Assembly: GCA_044432725.1 (NCBI GenBank)
Contig: JAWXUL010000015.1
Location: forward strand, 1 to 58,327
DNA: 58,327 nucleotides
DNA from: JAWXUK01 sp044432725
Lineage (GTDB): Bacteria > Bacillota > Clostridia > Oscillospirales > Oscillospiraceae
Reading direction: 5' to 3'
Shown here in pieces: positions 43,914-51,919 of this stretch. Every line of letters starts with the position of its first letter. Within the stretch, counting starts at the first letter, position 1. The notes under the pieces are model-generated. The model did no database searches. It was not told where the DNA came from and worked only from the letters and a program-made list of their open reading frames with translations. The position numbers and the translations under genes were made by a program.

Positions 43914-44672
43914 ATGACAATGACAACACAAGGAATTAACGGCATTAGCCCAAATTACGCCCCAAATACGGCTGGCGTACAAAAATCTCAACGAGAAGAT
44001 GAGGAAAAAGTAGAAGGTCGCACACCTCCCCCCCCTCCTTCACAAAAGAATTTTGATACTTATACCCCTAGCGCAGAAGCAACAGCTGCTCTGGCTGCTC
44101 TCTCAGAAGAACTGTCTGAAGAAGTAGACGATACCACTGAAGCAGATGTGGATGCTGACATCTTAGCAGAACTTGCAAAACAAGACGAGGAAGAAGTCAC
44201 CACAGAAACTGAAAGTGAGACTGAAACCAGTAAAGGCATTGACCTTGCCACTGCCACTCGTTTGAAAGCAGAACAACAAGAACAAGCTGCTGCTTTTCTA
44301 CAAAAATTAGCTGGAATGATCAAGGGACAAATGAGCGCCTCTTACACAAAAATTTCTGATATCATCGGAGAAATTGCAGAAGGCATTTCTGAAACTGACC
44401 GTGCCGAAGCAGAAGAAGCTGTCAGCGAAGATGGCTATTGGGGTGTGGAGCAAACAGCAAACCGTATTTTCGATATGGCTTATGCTTTGGCAGGTGGCGA
44501 CGCTGACAAAGCAGATGAAATGATGTCTTACATTGAAAAAGGCTTCGAAGAAGCAGAAGCAGCATGGGGCGATGAACTTCCTTCCATCACAGGAGATACA
44601 AAAGCCCGCATTGATGAACTCTTTGCTGAGTGGACCAGTACTTCTGGCGTCGAAGTTGCCACTGGAGCTTAA
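43914..44672 (+). CDS. Acidic protein of unknown function with EDGYWGVEQT C-terminal domain
   Basis: 252 residues, very acidic and low in aromatic residues until the C-terminus. First 130 residues look disordered (PPPPPSQ, then ELSEEVDDTTEADVDADI and TETESETETS). Residues about 130-252 form a predicted helical domain with the segment EDGYWGVEQTANRIFDMA, then GGDADKADEMMSYIEKGFEEAEAAWG and LPSITGDTKARIDELF. I recall a similar ending in hypothetical proteins of Clostridia and some motile bacteria, but cannot assign a function. No signal peptide, membrane segment or Cys. ATG 43914 after AAAGGAG; own terminator. It lies 189 bp after recR. Confidence 0.75.
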   Translation: MTMTTQGINGISPNYAPNTAGVQKSQREDEEKVEGRTPPPPPSQKNFDTYTPSAEATAALAALSEELSEEVDDTTEADVDADILAELAKQDEEEVTTETESETETSKGIDLATATRLKAEQQEQAAAFLQKLAGMIKGQMSASYTKISDIIGEIAEGISETDRAEAEEAVSEDGYWGVEQTANRIFDMAYALAGGDADKADEMMSYIEKGFEEAEAAWGDELPSITGDTKARIDELFAEWTSTSGVEVATGA

Positions 44673-44702
44673 TCCTTCATTAAGAACTTGAATACAAATC
44701 AA

Positions 44703-44735
44703 AAAACCACTCTGGTTTCACACCAGAGTGGTTTT
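44703..44735. terminator. Bidirectional terminator between the acidic protein gene and nagB
   Basis: AAAACCACTCTGG/CCAGAGTGGTTTT with a short loop and T tracts on both strands. Confidence 0.93.
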
Positions 44736-44757
44736 CTTTTTCAAAATAACACAGGTC

Positions 44758-45492
44758 TTACAGATCTCTACATAAACTCATTGCTTCTGCATCTGCCACC
44801 AAAGTGAAATTAGGATGAAGTTGCAAAATAGAAGCAGGACATTCTGGTGTGATTTTCCCGAAAAATCCATCTCTCACTGCTTGTGCTTTGTTTTTTCCGC
44901 TGGCAATCAGCACCACAGAGCGAGCTTGCATGATTTCACGAATCCCCATAGAAATCGCTTCCTTCGGCACTTCGTCAATAGAGGCGAAAAATCTTTTGTT
45001 GTCCTCTAAAGTACTAGGAGCAAGGCGAGCCACATGAGTACCACAGGTGAAACTATCGCTGGGTTCATTAAAGCCAATATGCCCATTGCTCCCCACACCC
45101 AAAAGTTGCAAATCAATCCCACCCATGTCCACAATGCGTTGGCTGTATTCTTCGCAAAAGACTGCCAAATCTTTGGCAAGACCATCTGGGGTATAGGTGT
45201 TTTCCTTGTCAATGTTGATGTGGTTGAAGAGATTTTCATTCATGAAATAACGATAACTTTGGTCATGGCTTGGGTCGAGACCCACATACTCATCTAAATT
45301 CACCGAACGAATCTTGGAAAAATCCAATAAATTGTCCTTGCAATCAGCAACCAACTGCTGATAAGCACCAATGGGGCTAGAACCTGTGGCAAGTCCCAAA
45401 ACAGAATTTGGCTTTACCATCACTTGGGCTGCAATCAGTCTTGCCACATGAAAACTGACAGCGTTATAATTTGCAACAGAAATGATTCTCAT
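44758..45492 (-). CDS. nagB: Glucosamine-6-phosphate deaminase
   Basis: Converts glucosamine 6-phosphate to fructose 6-phosphate and ammonia, for amino-sugar use. 244 residues, usual length. Motifs: VLGLATGSSPIGAYQQL (phosphate loop), VNLDEYVGLDPSHDQSY with catalytic Asp, LLGVGSNGHIGFNEPSDSF with the general-base and ring-opening His, and TLEDNKRFFAS. ATG at 45492 with AAGGAG upstream. nagA, commonly adjacent, is not in the window, so the gene appears to be single. Confidence 0.97.
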   Translation of the reverse strand: MRIISVANYNAVSFHVARLIAAQVMVKPNSVLGLATGSSPIGAYQQLVADCKDNLLDFSKIRSVNLDEYVGLDPSHDQSYRYFMNENLFNHINIDKENTYTPDGLAKDLAVFCEEYSQRIVDMGGIDLQLLGVGSNGHIGFNEPSDSFTCGTHVARLAPSTLEDNKRFFASIDEVPKEAISMGIREIMQARSVVLIASGKNKAQAVRDGFFGKITPECPASILQLHPNFTLVADAEAMSLCRDL

Positions 45493-45885
45493 AAAAATTT
45501 CTCCTTTTTAATGATAAGCAAGTTCCCTTTCTAATGATTTTTTTAAACCATCAAGGCTTGCCTATGTTTTTTTGTTTCTTCCAAAACCTCTGCTTTAGGA
45601 CTGATATAGCAAGATGCTCTACTCCCTCTATTTAAATTGTAAATATTAGATAGCGTACCAGTGTTCCCTTTGCAGTACAACTTATCTTACCACAGTACTA
45701 CCTAAATTACAAGGGATGATTCGTAAATTTTTTTCTGCTCCCCCAGAAGAAAAATGACAAAAAAGTATCAAAATTCTTCTTTTTTTCTCTGGCAGTCTTT
45801 TCTCAGAAAATTTTTCAGATTGTCCTGAAATGACGCACTTTTTTCCTCTGTTAGAAAATATATGAAAAAAGTTTTACAAAAAACC
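45493..45885. other. Intergenic region between divergent nagB and the 99-aa protein gene
   Basis: About 390 bp, AT-rich, with no gene. One stretch near 45604 (ATATAGCAAGATGCT) resembles the ends of the hairpin-string element but has no partner. Otherwise nothing recognised. Confidence 0.5.
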
Positions 45886-45915
45886 TTGACAACATACTTT
45901 TCAATGTGTTACAAT
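45886..45915 (+). promoter_or_regulatory. Promoter of the 99-aa protein gene
   Basis: TTGACA (45886-45891), 18-bp spacer, TACAAT (45910-45915). Confidence 0.75.
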
Positions 45916-45988
45916 TTGGTTACAATAAATTTTGTGAAGATGACAAAATTTTGTAAAGAAGTATACTCGACAGCAGAAGGAGGAAATT

Positions 45989-46288
45989 ATGCCAGAAAAA
46001 ACTAAAACTGAGGATGGATTAACTTACAAAGGACATCTGTTGCGCCGAAAAGATAATCTGATTTATTACGGCACAATGGCAGAAAAATATATCATTATGT
46101 TACAAGTCGCTTCTACCCATACAGTGGGTGATTTGCCTGTGGCAAACAAAGTAGCAGTTCGTTTAGAACACACCGACCCAAATGTGAAAAGTCGTGACCG
46201 TGTGCTGAAGAAAACAGAAAAAGGAAATCTCTTTGAAGCATTAGACGTTGCCACAGTGTGGCTAGACCGTGCCCTTGCCACTGGTTAA
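45989..46288 (+). CDS. Small conserved protein of unknown function (99 aa)
   Basis: Strong translation signals (AAGGAGGA, 5 nt before ATG 45989) and its own promoter support a real gene. The protein has an opening YKGHLLRRKDNLIYYGTM and a closing NLFEALDVATVWLDRALATG; between them a strand-rich middle with KVAVRLEHTDPNVKSRDRV. No signal peptide or membrane segment. I believe short proteins with the same YKG-x-L-x-R...IYYG and EALD-x-x-x-x-WL pattern are widespread in Clostridia, but no function is known to me. It is not Veg, which has a different sequence. The NlpC/P60 gene follows by 66 bp, and no terminator separates them. Confidence 0.8.
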   Translation: MPEKTKTEDGLTYKGHLLRRKDNLIYYGTMAEKYIIMLQVASTHTVGDLPVANKVAVRLEHTDPNVKSRDRVLKKTEKGNLFEALDVATVWLDRALATG

Positions 46289-46354
46289 CAAGCCTTGTCC
46301 CCAAAGAGAATGAACCATCAATTTTACTTTACCAATGAGAGGAATTACCATTTC

Positions 46355-47230
46355 ATGAATCGATATTTACAACAGATTACTATAACTATGACAGCCGTTC
46401 TTGCTTTGTCCACTTCTGCTTTGGCTGCAGAAGGCACCGTCACAGCTGACAGCTCTCTCCGCCTACGTGCTGAAGCCAACACAAGCTCTGCCATTATGGC
46501 AAATATGCCTGCAAATGCTTCTGTAGAAGTCCTTGCAATCACTGAAAGTGGTTGGTATCAAGTGAACTATAACGGCAACGAAGGCTTTGCTTCTGGAGAA
46601 TATCTCACTGTGGCTGACACCAGTAGCCTTCCTCTTATCAAAGACCCAGTCTATGGCGTGATTAACGACGGTCCTTTGAATGTTCGCACAGGTCCAAGCA
46701 CAGAAGATAGCGTTTCCACCATCTTTGCAGCTGGCACTGTTCTTGTTGTCTTAGATGACAGCAATCCTGAATGGTATCAAATCGAAGAAGGCTATGTGAG
46801 TGCTCAATATATTGATATCATCACTGCTGAAGAAGCAAGTGTCCTTCGTGAAGCAGCTGCCAAATCTGGCTCTGCTGTAGTTGATTATGCAATGCAATTC
46901 CTTGGTTATCGTTATGTTTATGGTGGTAGCACCCCCAGTGGCTTCGACTGCTCTGGTTTTACCCAATATGTTTACAAAAATTTCGGTGTCACCTTGAACC
47001 GTAGTTCTCGTGACCAAGTGTATAACGGGACAGCTGTTTCCAGAAGCGAACTGCTTCCTGGTGACTTGGTACTCTTTGCAAAAGGTGGCTCTACCATCAC
47101 CCATGTGGGTCTTTACATCGGAAACAACCAATTCATTCATGCCTCTACCTCTACCACTGGTGTCATCATCAGTGATATGGACAGCGCATACTATACCACT
47201 GGCTTTGTGTGTGGCAGAAGAATTCTGTAA
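46355..47230 (+). CDS. Secreted NlpC/P60 endopeptidase with two SH3 domains
   Basis: Peptidoglycan peptide hydrolase. ATG 46355 is chosen because it begins directly with a signal peptide (MNRYLQQ, hydrophobic core, cleavage near ALAAEG); upstream GAGAGG is somewhat far, so ATG 46310 is an alternative. The 291-residue protein has two SH3 domains (about 28-88 with LRLRAEANTSSAIM and 100-155 with LNVRTGPSTEDSV) and the NlpC/P60 domain (175-291): catalytic Cys199 in GFDCSGFTQYVY, His250 in ITHVGLYIG and His262 in FIHAST. It likely cuts D-Glu to meso-DAP bonds in stem peptides. A bidirectional terminator follows. Confidence 0.94.
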   Translation: MNRYLQQITITMTAVLALSTSALAAEGTVTADSSLRLRAEANTSSAIMANMPANASVEVLAITESGWYQVNYNGNEGFASGEYLTVADTSSLPLIKDPVYGVINDGPLNVRTGPSTEDSVSTIFAAGTVLVVLDDSNPEWYQIEEGYVSAQYIDIITAEEASVLREAAAKSGSAVVDYAMQFLGYRYVYGGSTPSGFDCSGFTQYVYKNFGVTLNRSSRDQVYNGTAVSRSELLPGDLVLFAKGGSTITHVGLYIGNNQFIHASTSTTGVIISDMDSAYYTTGFVCGRRIL

Positions 47231-47253
47231 AAGTAAAAATATCCTGATTTTAC

Positions 47254-47283
47254 AAAAACCTCCTCTTTTCAGAGGAGGTTTTT
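47254..47283. terminator. Bidirectional terminator between the NlpC/P60 gene and spmB
   Basis: AAAAACCTCCTCT/AGAGGAGGTTTTT, short loop TTTC, T tracts on both strands. Confidence 0.92.
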
Positions 47284-47293
47284 GTGATGCTAT

Positions 47294-47806
47294 TTATGAT
47301 GTGCCAAAAAATAAATTCACCGACCAAGTGGCAAGAAGAAAGCCTGTCAAATCAGCACAAAGTGCCACAGGAATGGCATAACGTGTTTTACTGATACCAC
47401 AAGCCCCAAAATAAAGGGTAATGGTATAAAAGGTCGTTTCCGTAGACCCCAACATCACAGCTGCCGTCCTTCCCAAAAAGGAGTCTACCCCATATACTTC
47501 CATCAATTCTGCCCCCACCCCCAATGCTGCAGAACCAGACAAAGGACGCACCAACATCAAAGGCAAAAGCTCTGAAGGTAGCAGAGAGGGCAGTGGTAAG
47601 AAGCTGAAAACTTCCAAAGCCCCCGAAGCTCTCACCATGGAAATCACTGTCAACAAGCCCACCAAGGGAGGTAAAATGCGAAAAACCACCTCTAAACCCT
47701 CTTTGGCACCTTTTAAAAAGGCAGCATAAAAATCAATTCCCTTCCCCGTGGCATACACAGCTATCCCTGCCAAAAGCATAGGCACAAGCATGGTGAAAAA
47801 AGTCAT
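47294..47806 (-). CDS. spmB: Spore maturation protein B
   Basis: Membrane protein needed with SpmA for spore core dehydration and heat resistance in Bacillus. The ATG at 47806 overlaps the spmA stop (ATGA), giving 170 residues, close to the family's 175; longer frames run into spmA. Gate/nucleoside-recognition-type fold with several membrane helices. Marks: PMLLAGIAVYA, RILPPLVGLLTVISMVRASGAL, RPLSGSAALGVGAELM and GSTETTFYTITLYFGACGI, all characteristic of SpmB. Confidence 0.95.
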   Translation of the reverse strand: MTFFTMLVPMLLAGIAVYATGKGIDFYAAFLKGAKEGLEVVFRILPPLVGLLTVISMVRASGALEVFSFLPLPSLLPSELLPLMLVRPLSGSAALGVGAELMEVYGVDSFLGRTAAVMLGSTETTFYTITLYFGACGISKTRYAIPVALCADLTGFLLATWSVNLFFGTS

Positions 47807-48390
47807 CCCCGCTCCACCCCCCATCGTGAGAAAAATCGACACAGCAAAATCCCCACTGCCACAGACCCCAAGGAAGTGATCCAAACAGCTGGCAATATTT
47901 CAAAGGGATTTTCACTGCCACAAGCAGCCCGTAAGGATGCCACAGTGCTGGGAATCAGCTGAATGGATGCCGTGTTACAGACGATAAACAAACAAAGAGA
48001 ATCTGTGGCTCGCCCTCCTTTGCTATAAGTGGCAAGCCCTTTGGCTGCTTGCAATCCCAAAGGTGTGGCTGCATTTCCCAAACCCAAAAAGTTTGCCGAT
48101 ATATTAGCAGAAATGTCTCCCATGGTCTTTTGATTCTCTGCCACATCAGGGAAAAGCCACTTCAATAGAGGTCTGAGTAATTTTGCCAACTTCTCAATCA
48201 ATCCACACTGTCGCATAACCTCCATCATCCCTGACCAAAAGCAAATCGCTCCAGTCATGGAAAAACACAGCTCCACAGCTGATTGTCCCCCTTGGATAGA
48301 AGCAAAAGAGACTTCTTCTATATTCCCCGTGATAAAAGCAAAAAATACGGATATCACCAGTAAAATCGTCCACAAATAACTCATCGTCAT
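47803..48390 (-). CDS. spmA: Spore maturation protein A
   Basis: 195-residue membrane protein of the nucleoside-recognition fold, partner of SpmB. Marks: MSYLWTILLVISVFFAFITGN at the start, SFASIQGGQSAVELCFSMTGAICFW-type segment, GDISANISANFLGLGNAATPLGLQAAK and NTASIQLIPSTVASLRAACGS. ATG at 48390, after GGGGGG. Start overlap with spmB implies translational coupling. The gene is probably expressed in the mother cell compartment during sporulation as in Bacillus, although I did not find a clear sigma-E/K-type promoter by eye. Confidence 0.95.
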   Translation of the reverse strand: MTMSYLWTILLVISVFFAFITGNIEEVSFASIQGGQSAVELCFSMTGAICFWSGMMEVMRQCGLIEKLAKLLRPLLKWLFPDVAENQKTMGDISANISANFLGLGNAATPLGLQAAKGLATYSKGGRATDSLCLFIVCNTASIQLIPSTVASLRAACGSENPFEILPAVWITSLGSVAVGILLCRFFSRWGVERG

Positions 48391-48559
48391 GAAATATCCC
48401 CCCTTTTCTGCTCATTATATGTACAAGAAGAGCAAAAAATGACAGAGGTAAATCTGCCATTTTTCCACAAATATCTTCAAAAAAAATTCATAAATCTAGG
48501 GGTAAATATGAATAAATTGGAAATTTTTCCGTTATGATGGAAAAAGTAATTGGAAAGCG

Positions 48560-48587
48560 TTGACAAAGATTTTTTATTCTGTATAAT
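48560..48587 (+). promoter_or_regulatory. Promoter of abrB
   Basis: TTGACA (48560-48565), 16-bp spacer, TATAAT (48582-48587); leader of about 68 nt. Confidence 0.85.
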
Positions 48588-48661
48588 AAGTTGTACAAGG
48601 TATAGTCAATGAAGTACTTGTAAAAAACGAATAGATTCGTAAAAAGAAAGGATGATTTAAT

Positions 48662-48910
48662 ATGAAATCAACAGGAATTGTAAGAAAAGTGGATGAACTA
48701 GGACGTATTGTCCTCCCAATCGAGCTCCGTCGCACCTTAGACATCGCTGAAAAAGATTCTTTAGAAATATACATGGACGGTTCTTCTGTTGTCTTGAAAA
48801 AATACCAACCCGCTTGTATTTTTTGTGAAGACAGCTGTGATGTGATGAACTTCAAAGGTAAAAACGTATGCCCACAGTGTATCAAAAGCTTGCAAGATGC
48901 AGAAATTTAA
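48662..48910 (+). CDS. abrB: AbrB-family transition-state regulator with C-terminal Cys motif
   Basis: 82-residue DNA-binding protein. Residues about 4-48 are the swapped-hairpin AbrB domain: STGIVRKVDELGRIVLPIE-type start, then RRTLDIAEKDSLEIY. The C-terminal part has CIFC (52, 55), Cys59 and CPQC (70, 73), a zinc-ribbon-like arrangement common in Clostridial AbrB paralogues and absent from Bacillus AbrB. In Firmicutes AbrB holds back post-exponential genes and is repressed by Spo0A; spo0A is also in this window. AAAGGA upstream of ATG 48662, own promoter and terminator. Confidence 0.93.
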   Translation: MKSTGIVRKVDELGRIVLPIELRRTLDIAEKDSLEIYMDGSSVVLKKYQPACIFCEDSCDVMNFKGKNVCPQCIKSLQDAEI

Positions 48911-48921
48911 TCAGATAGAAC

Positions 48922-48959
48922 ATGCTTCCCCCACCAACTGTGGAGGAAGCATTATTTTT
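48922..48959 (+). terminator. Terminator of abrB
   Basis: ATGCTTCC-CCCAC/GTGGAGGAAGCAT stem with AACT in the loop, followed by TATTTTTT. It directly abuts the 3' end of convergent spoIIE. Confidence 0.9.
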
Positions 48960-48962
48960 TTC

Positions 48963-51281
48963 CTATGAATATCCCTGATTTTGTAGCCCTTCTCTCAAGG
49001 AAATTTTCAGCACCACTGCTGTCCTGTCATCCTTTCCCCCTTCTGGGGTTTTTTCAATGATATCTCTGGAATAATCCTTCATCTCTTCCCCAGAAAAGCT
49101 TTTCATCAAGTCACAAAGCCACAAATCTTCCTCGCCTCCACAAGAGACCCCGTCACTGACCAGAACCAAATAATCATCTGGTTCCAGACTTAGTTTAATT
49201 TGATCTGGCGCATTTTCACCCCCAAAATCAGCACCAGCTGGCATAGATTTTCCCACAATGCGTCTGACTTCTTTCCCACGACGAAAATAACTAGGAGCAG
49301 CACCATATTTGTACAAAACCCCTTGTGCTGTCAGCAGATTTAGTTCTAATAAATCCACTGTAGTAAATCCTCCACCGGCTTCTCCCCGTAGGGCAAGGGC
49401 ACCATTCAAAATATGCAAGGCTTGTAAACTATCCACACCCGCTTTTAAAAATTGCTCTAACAATTCCGAAGCCAAGGTACTTTCTCCCCTTGCCTTCTCG
49501 CCGCTCCCCATACCATCACAGACAAGAACAAATAGTTTTCCATCTTCACGCTTAAAACAAGTGCTCTTATCACCACACACCCGCTCCCCTTCTTTCTTCC
49601 AAGAAGCAAACCCAGCCACAGCCATAAAGGGCTCTAGTTGAGAAATCAGCAAGCGGTCCCCCTCTCGTGTCAATCGAAGGGGTACTTGTAGCATAGATGC
49701 CATCTCTGACACAGCTGACTGACTTTCTAAGATTGCTGTCTCCTCTCCTAAAATTTCCCCTTGTAACAAGCCAGAACTGTTTTCCACCAAGGATACTTGT
49801 GCCTCTATCCCCATATACTGTAAGTATTTCCCTAATTTTTTCGTCTTTTTCACCTGAGGATGAATTTCCTCGCTTAATTGTTCCGAGGTATGCTCTAACA
49901 ACATAGACAGTTGCCCATACTGCTGACACACTGCCACTCTGCTTTCACGAAGCTGTGCCTGATACTGGCGACGGTAAAAAAATGCCGTCAACTGATGGTT
50001 CACCTCGTTTAAAAATTGTGGAAAGTGAAGGCAACGATTGGCAAAGTGTAGGGAGAAATCTTCTCCCTCTGCCCTTCCTCTGGCAAGAATGGCAGAGCTT
50101 GCGTCATTCATCACATTTCTAGTGGAATAATAATCCTTTTCCCAACATTCGTTTCGTAAATAACATTTTTGACACACTTTCTGGGCAGTCCGATGAAAGA
50201 TCACACCCACATCGTTCTGATTACTGGGACTGCGAAAGGCTGTTTTCAAAGTTTCCCCCAACAAGCGAAAGGCATCCGCTGCCCCCTCTAGTTGCCGTCT
50301 TGCTCTGTCCAGTTCTCCATGCTCTCCTTGGACTTCTCCTTCTTCTTTCAATCGGGGAAGGCTTTCTAGCCAAGAAATGGGCAAGAAACAAAATAACAAG
50401 GTGCCAAAAAACACTTCATACAAAATCCCTGACCCTCCTGACTCTTCAAAACCCCACAAAAGAATGGAGCCATTGGCAAGAAAAAAGGTAAGTCCACTGT
50501 GTAGACGTGCCTTTCCTTTGAAAAATCCCGCACACATATTGGAAAATCCCCATGCTGTGGCGTATAAAGCTTCTTGAAAGGCAACCAGATCCAAGGCAAT
50601 CCCAGCACAGACTCCAGCGATAGCACCAGCCCCTATCCCTTCTCGCCAGGCAAGAGTCAAGATGACTAGCACAGCAAGGCTTCGCCCCAGAGAAACGTCT
50701 TTCCACAACATCAAACCTGAAACGCTCAGTAATAATCCACAGGCAAAAAACATCAAAGCAACACGATGGGACAATAACTCTAGGGATAAGCTCTCTTCCT
50801 CCTTTCGCAAGGGTGCCAGAATTTGATAAAAACTCCATGCACAAAAGAAAATCACCACAAGCTCACCCAAAAAGCTGAATACTTCCAACGGTGTCCAACC
50901 GCCAAAACTTAAGTAAACAAAGCCTGTCACTGCAGAAATACAACTGCTCACCCCAGCCATCACCCATGGTTTTTTCAATACTTTCACATCATAAAAGCAA
51001 AACCCCATGGAAAAAATCAAAATACAAGCAGAAATATACCGTAATCCCAGTGAAAAATTGTGTAACAACAAATACCCCAGAGAAGCCCCAATCAAAGAAG
51101 CCACCCCAGCTACCCCCGCTCCTGAAGCCGCTACCATCGCAACCCCAAAAGGCGCTGAGATTGAAAAAATCACGCCTCCTGCAAATATGGCTGACAGGAA
51201 AAAATGGATTCCCCAGACAAGCCATTCCATCACATCATTCACATTCTCCTCTTTTAAACCAGTATTTTCTTTGGCTATCAT
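48963..51281 (-). CDS. spoIIE: Stage II sporulation protein E (PP2C-type phosphatase)
   Basis: Membrane phosphatase that dephosphorylates SpoIIAA and so activates sigma-F in the forespore; also acts at the polar septum. 772 residues. N-terminal third has about 10 membrane segments (FSISAPFGVAMVAAS, GVAGVASLIGASLGYLLL, GIGAGAIAGVCAGIALDL), the central part has a Cys-containing segment (CQKCYLRNECWEKDYY) typical of Clostridial SpoIIE, and the PP2C domain is at about 565-770: FVLVCDGMGSGEKARGES (metal Asp), TTVDLLELNL, YLVLVSDGVSCGGEEDL and GGKDDRTAVVLKI. ATG 51281 with AAGGAGG upstream. Confidence 0.96.
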   Translation of the reverse strand: MIAKENTGLKEENVNDVMEWLVWGIHFFLSAIFAGGVIFSISAPFGVAMVAASGAGVAGVASLIGASLGYLLLHNFSLGLRYISACILIFSMGFCFYDVKVLKKPWVMAGVSSCISAVTGFVYLSFGGWTPLEVFSFLGELVVIFFCAWSFYQILAPLRKEEESLSLELLSHRVALMFFACGLLLSVSGLMLWKDVSLGRSLAVLVILTLAWREGIGAGAIAGVCAGIALDLVAFQEALYATAWGFSNMCAGFFKGKARLHSGLTFFLANGSILLWGFEESGGSGILYEVFFGTLLFCFLPISWLESLPRLKEEGEVQGEHGELDRARRQLEGAADAFRLLGETLKTAFRSPSNQNDVGVIFHRTAQKVCQKCYLRNECWEKDYYSTRNVMNDASSAILARGRAEGEDFSLHFANRCLHFPQFLNEVNHQLTAFFYRRQYQAQLRESRVAVCQQYGQLSMLLEHTSEQLSEEIHPQVKKTKKLGKYLQYMGIEAQVSLVENSSGLLQGEILGEETAILESQSAVSEMASMLQVPLRLTREGDRLLISQLEPFMAVAGFASWKKEGERVCGDKSTCFKREDGKLFVLVCDGMGSGEKARGESTLASELLEQFLKAGVDSLQALHILNGALALRGEAGGGFTTVDLLELNLLTAQGVLYKYGAAPSYFRRGKEVRRIVGKSMPAGADFGGENAPDQIKLSLEPDDYLVLVSDGVSCGGEEDLWLCDLMKSFSGEEMKDYSRDIIEKTPEGGKDDRTAVVLKISLREGLQNQGYS

Positions 51282-51440
51282 GCCTTTTTCCTCCTTAGTT
51301 CTTGGGATTTTTCATCCCTTTTTTGGGGAACCTCTGTAAACCTTGTTCCTCCTTTTCAGTACTCCTTCCCCAAGGTATTCCCATTATATACCAAATCAAA
51401 AAAAAAACACGTCGTTTTCACCTTGTCTCTTCCTTAGATA

Positions 51441-51469
51441 TTGCGTCTTGCTCTGAAGTATGATATACT
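51441..51469 (+). promoter_or_regulatory. Promoter of the 116-aa protein gene
   Basis: TTGCGT (51441-51446), 17-bp spacer, TATACT (51464-51469), with TGA before it making an extended -10. Confidence 0.7.
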
Positions 51470-51506
51470 ATTTTCTAGAAAGAAGGAGAATGAAAAGGAG
51501 CCTGTG

Positions 51507-51857
51507 ATGAATTACTTTATAACATATGAAGAACGAGACAAAAGTGACCCTTATATTGAATTTATGGTGGGAGAGTATGAGCATTTTGCCTATGACCAGC
51601 CCACTTCTCTCTATTTAAGTGCTTATTTTTTAGCAGATGAAAACGATGTCTTGGAAACTCTTGAAATTTATTTAGGTTTAGATTATTATGGTTGTGTCAA
51701 AATCACCCCCGCCAACTGGGCAAATTTTCTGGAAGCACTGGACTCCATGGAAGACAGCCATGAAAAAGAGATTTTGACAGACTTGTGCCAAGATTTGGAA
51801 CTACCAGTCTTAGAAGCCTTTGAAGAAAAAAATTATTTCCACATCGTGGGGATGTAA
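51507..51857 (+). CDS. Small acidic protein of unknown function (116 aa)
   Basis: Start ATG 51507 with AAAAGGAG 6 nt upstream and an extended -10 promoter, so the gene is well supported. The protein is acidic (many Glu/Asp), no signal peptide or membrane helix, with an aromatic-rich N-terminal half (MNYFITYEERDKSDPYIEF, YLSAYFLADEND, YLGLDYYG) and a helical C-terminal half. I do not recognise the family. It lies 62 bp before the DEAD-box gene on the same strand, with no terminator between, and may be transcribed with it. Confidence 0.75.
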   Translation: MNYFITYEERDKSDPYIEFMVGEYEHFAYDQPTSLYLSAYFLADENDVLETLEIYLGLDYYGCVKITPANWANFLEALDSMEDSHEKEILTDLCQDLELPVLEAFEEKNYFHIVGM

Positions 51858-51919
51858 TCAAAAGAGAACACAAACGGGAAATTTTCTCCCATGCCCTAGC
51901 ATTTGAAAGGAAATATACA

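Noticed and set aside
45604..45620. Fragment ATATAGCAAGATGCT as a third copy of the hairpin-string end
   Set aside because: Only a short similarity, no hairpins and no partner repeat nearby.
45989..46288. Assignment as Veg
   Set aside because: Size and place are similar, but the sequence lacks the Veg pattern and matches another unnamed small family.
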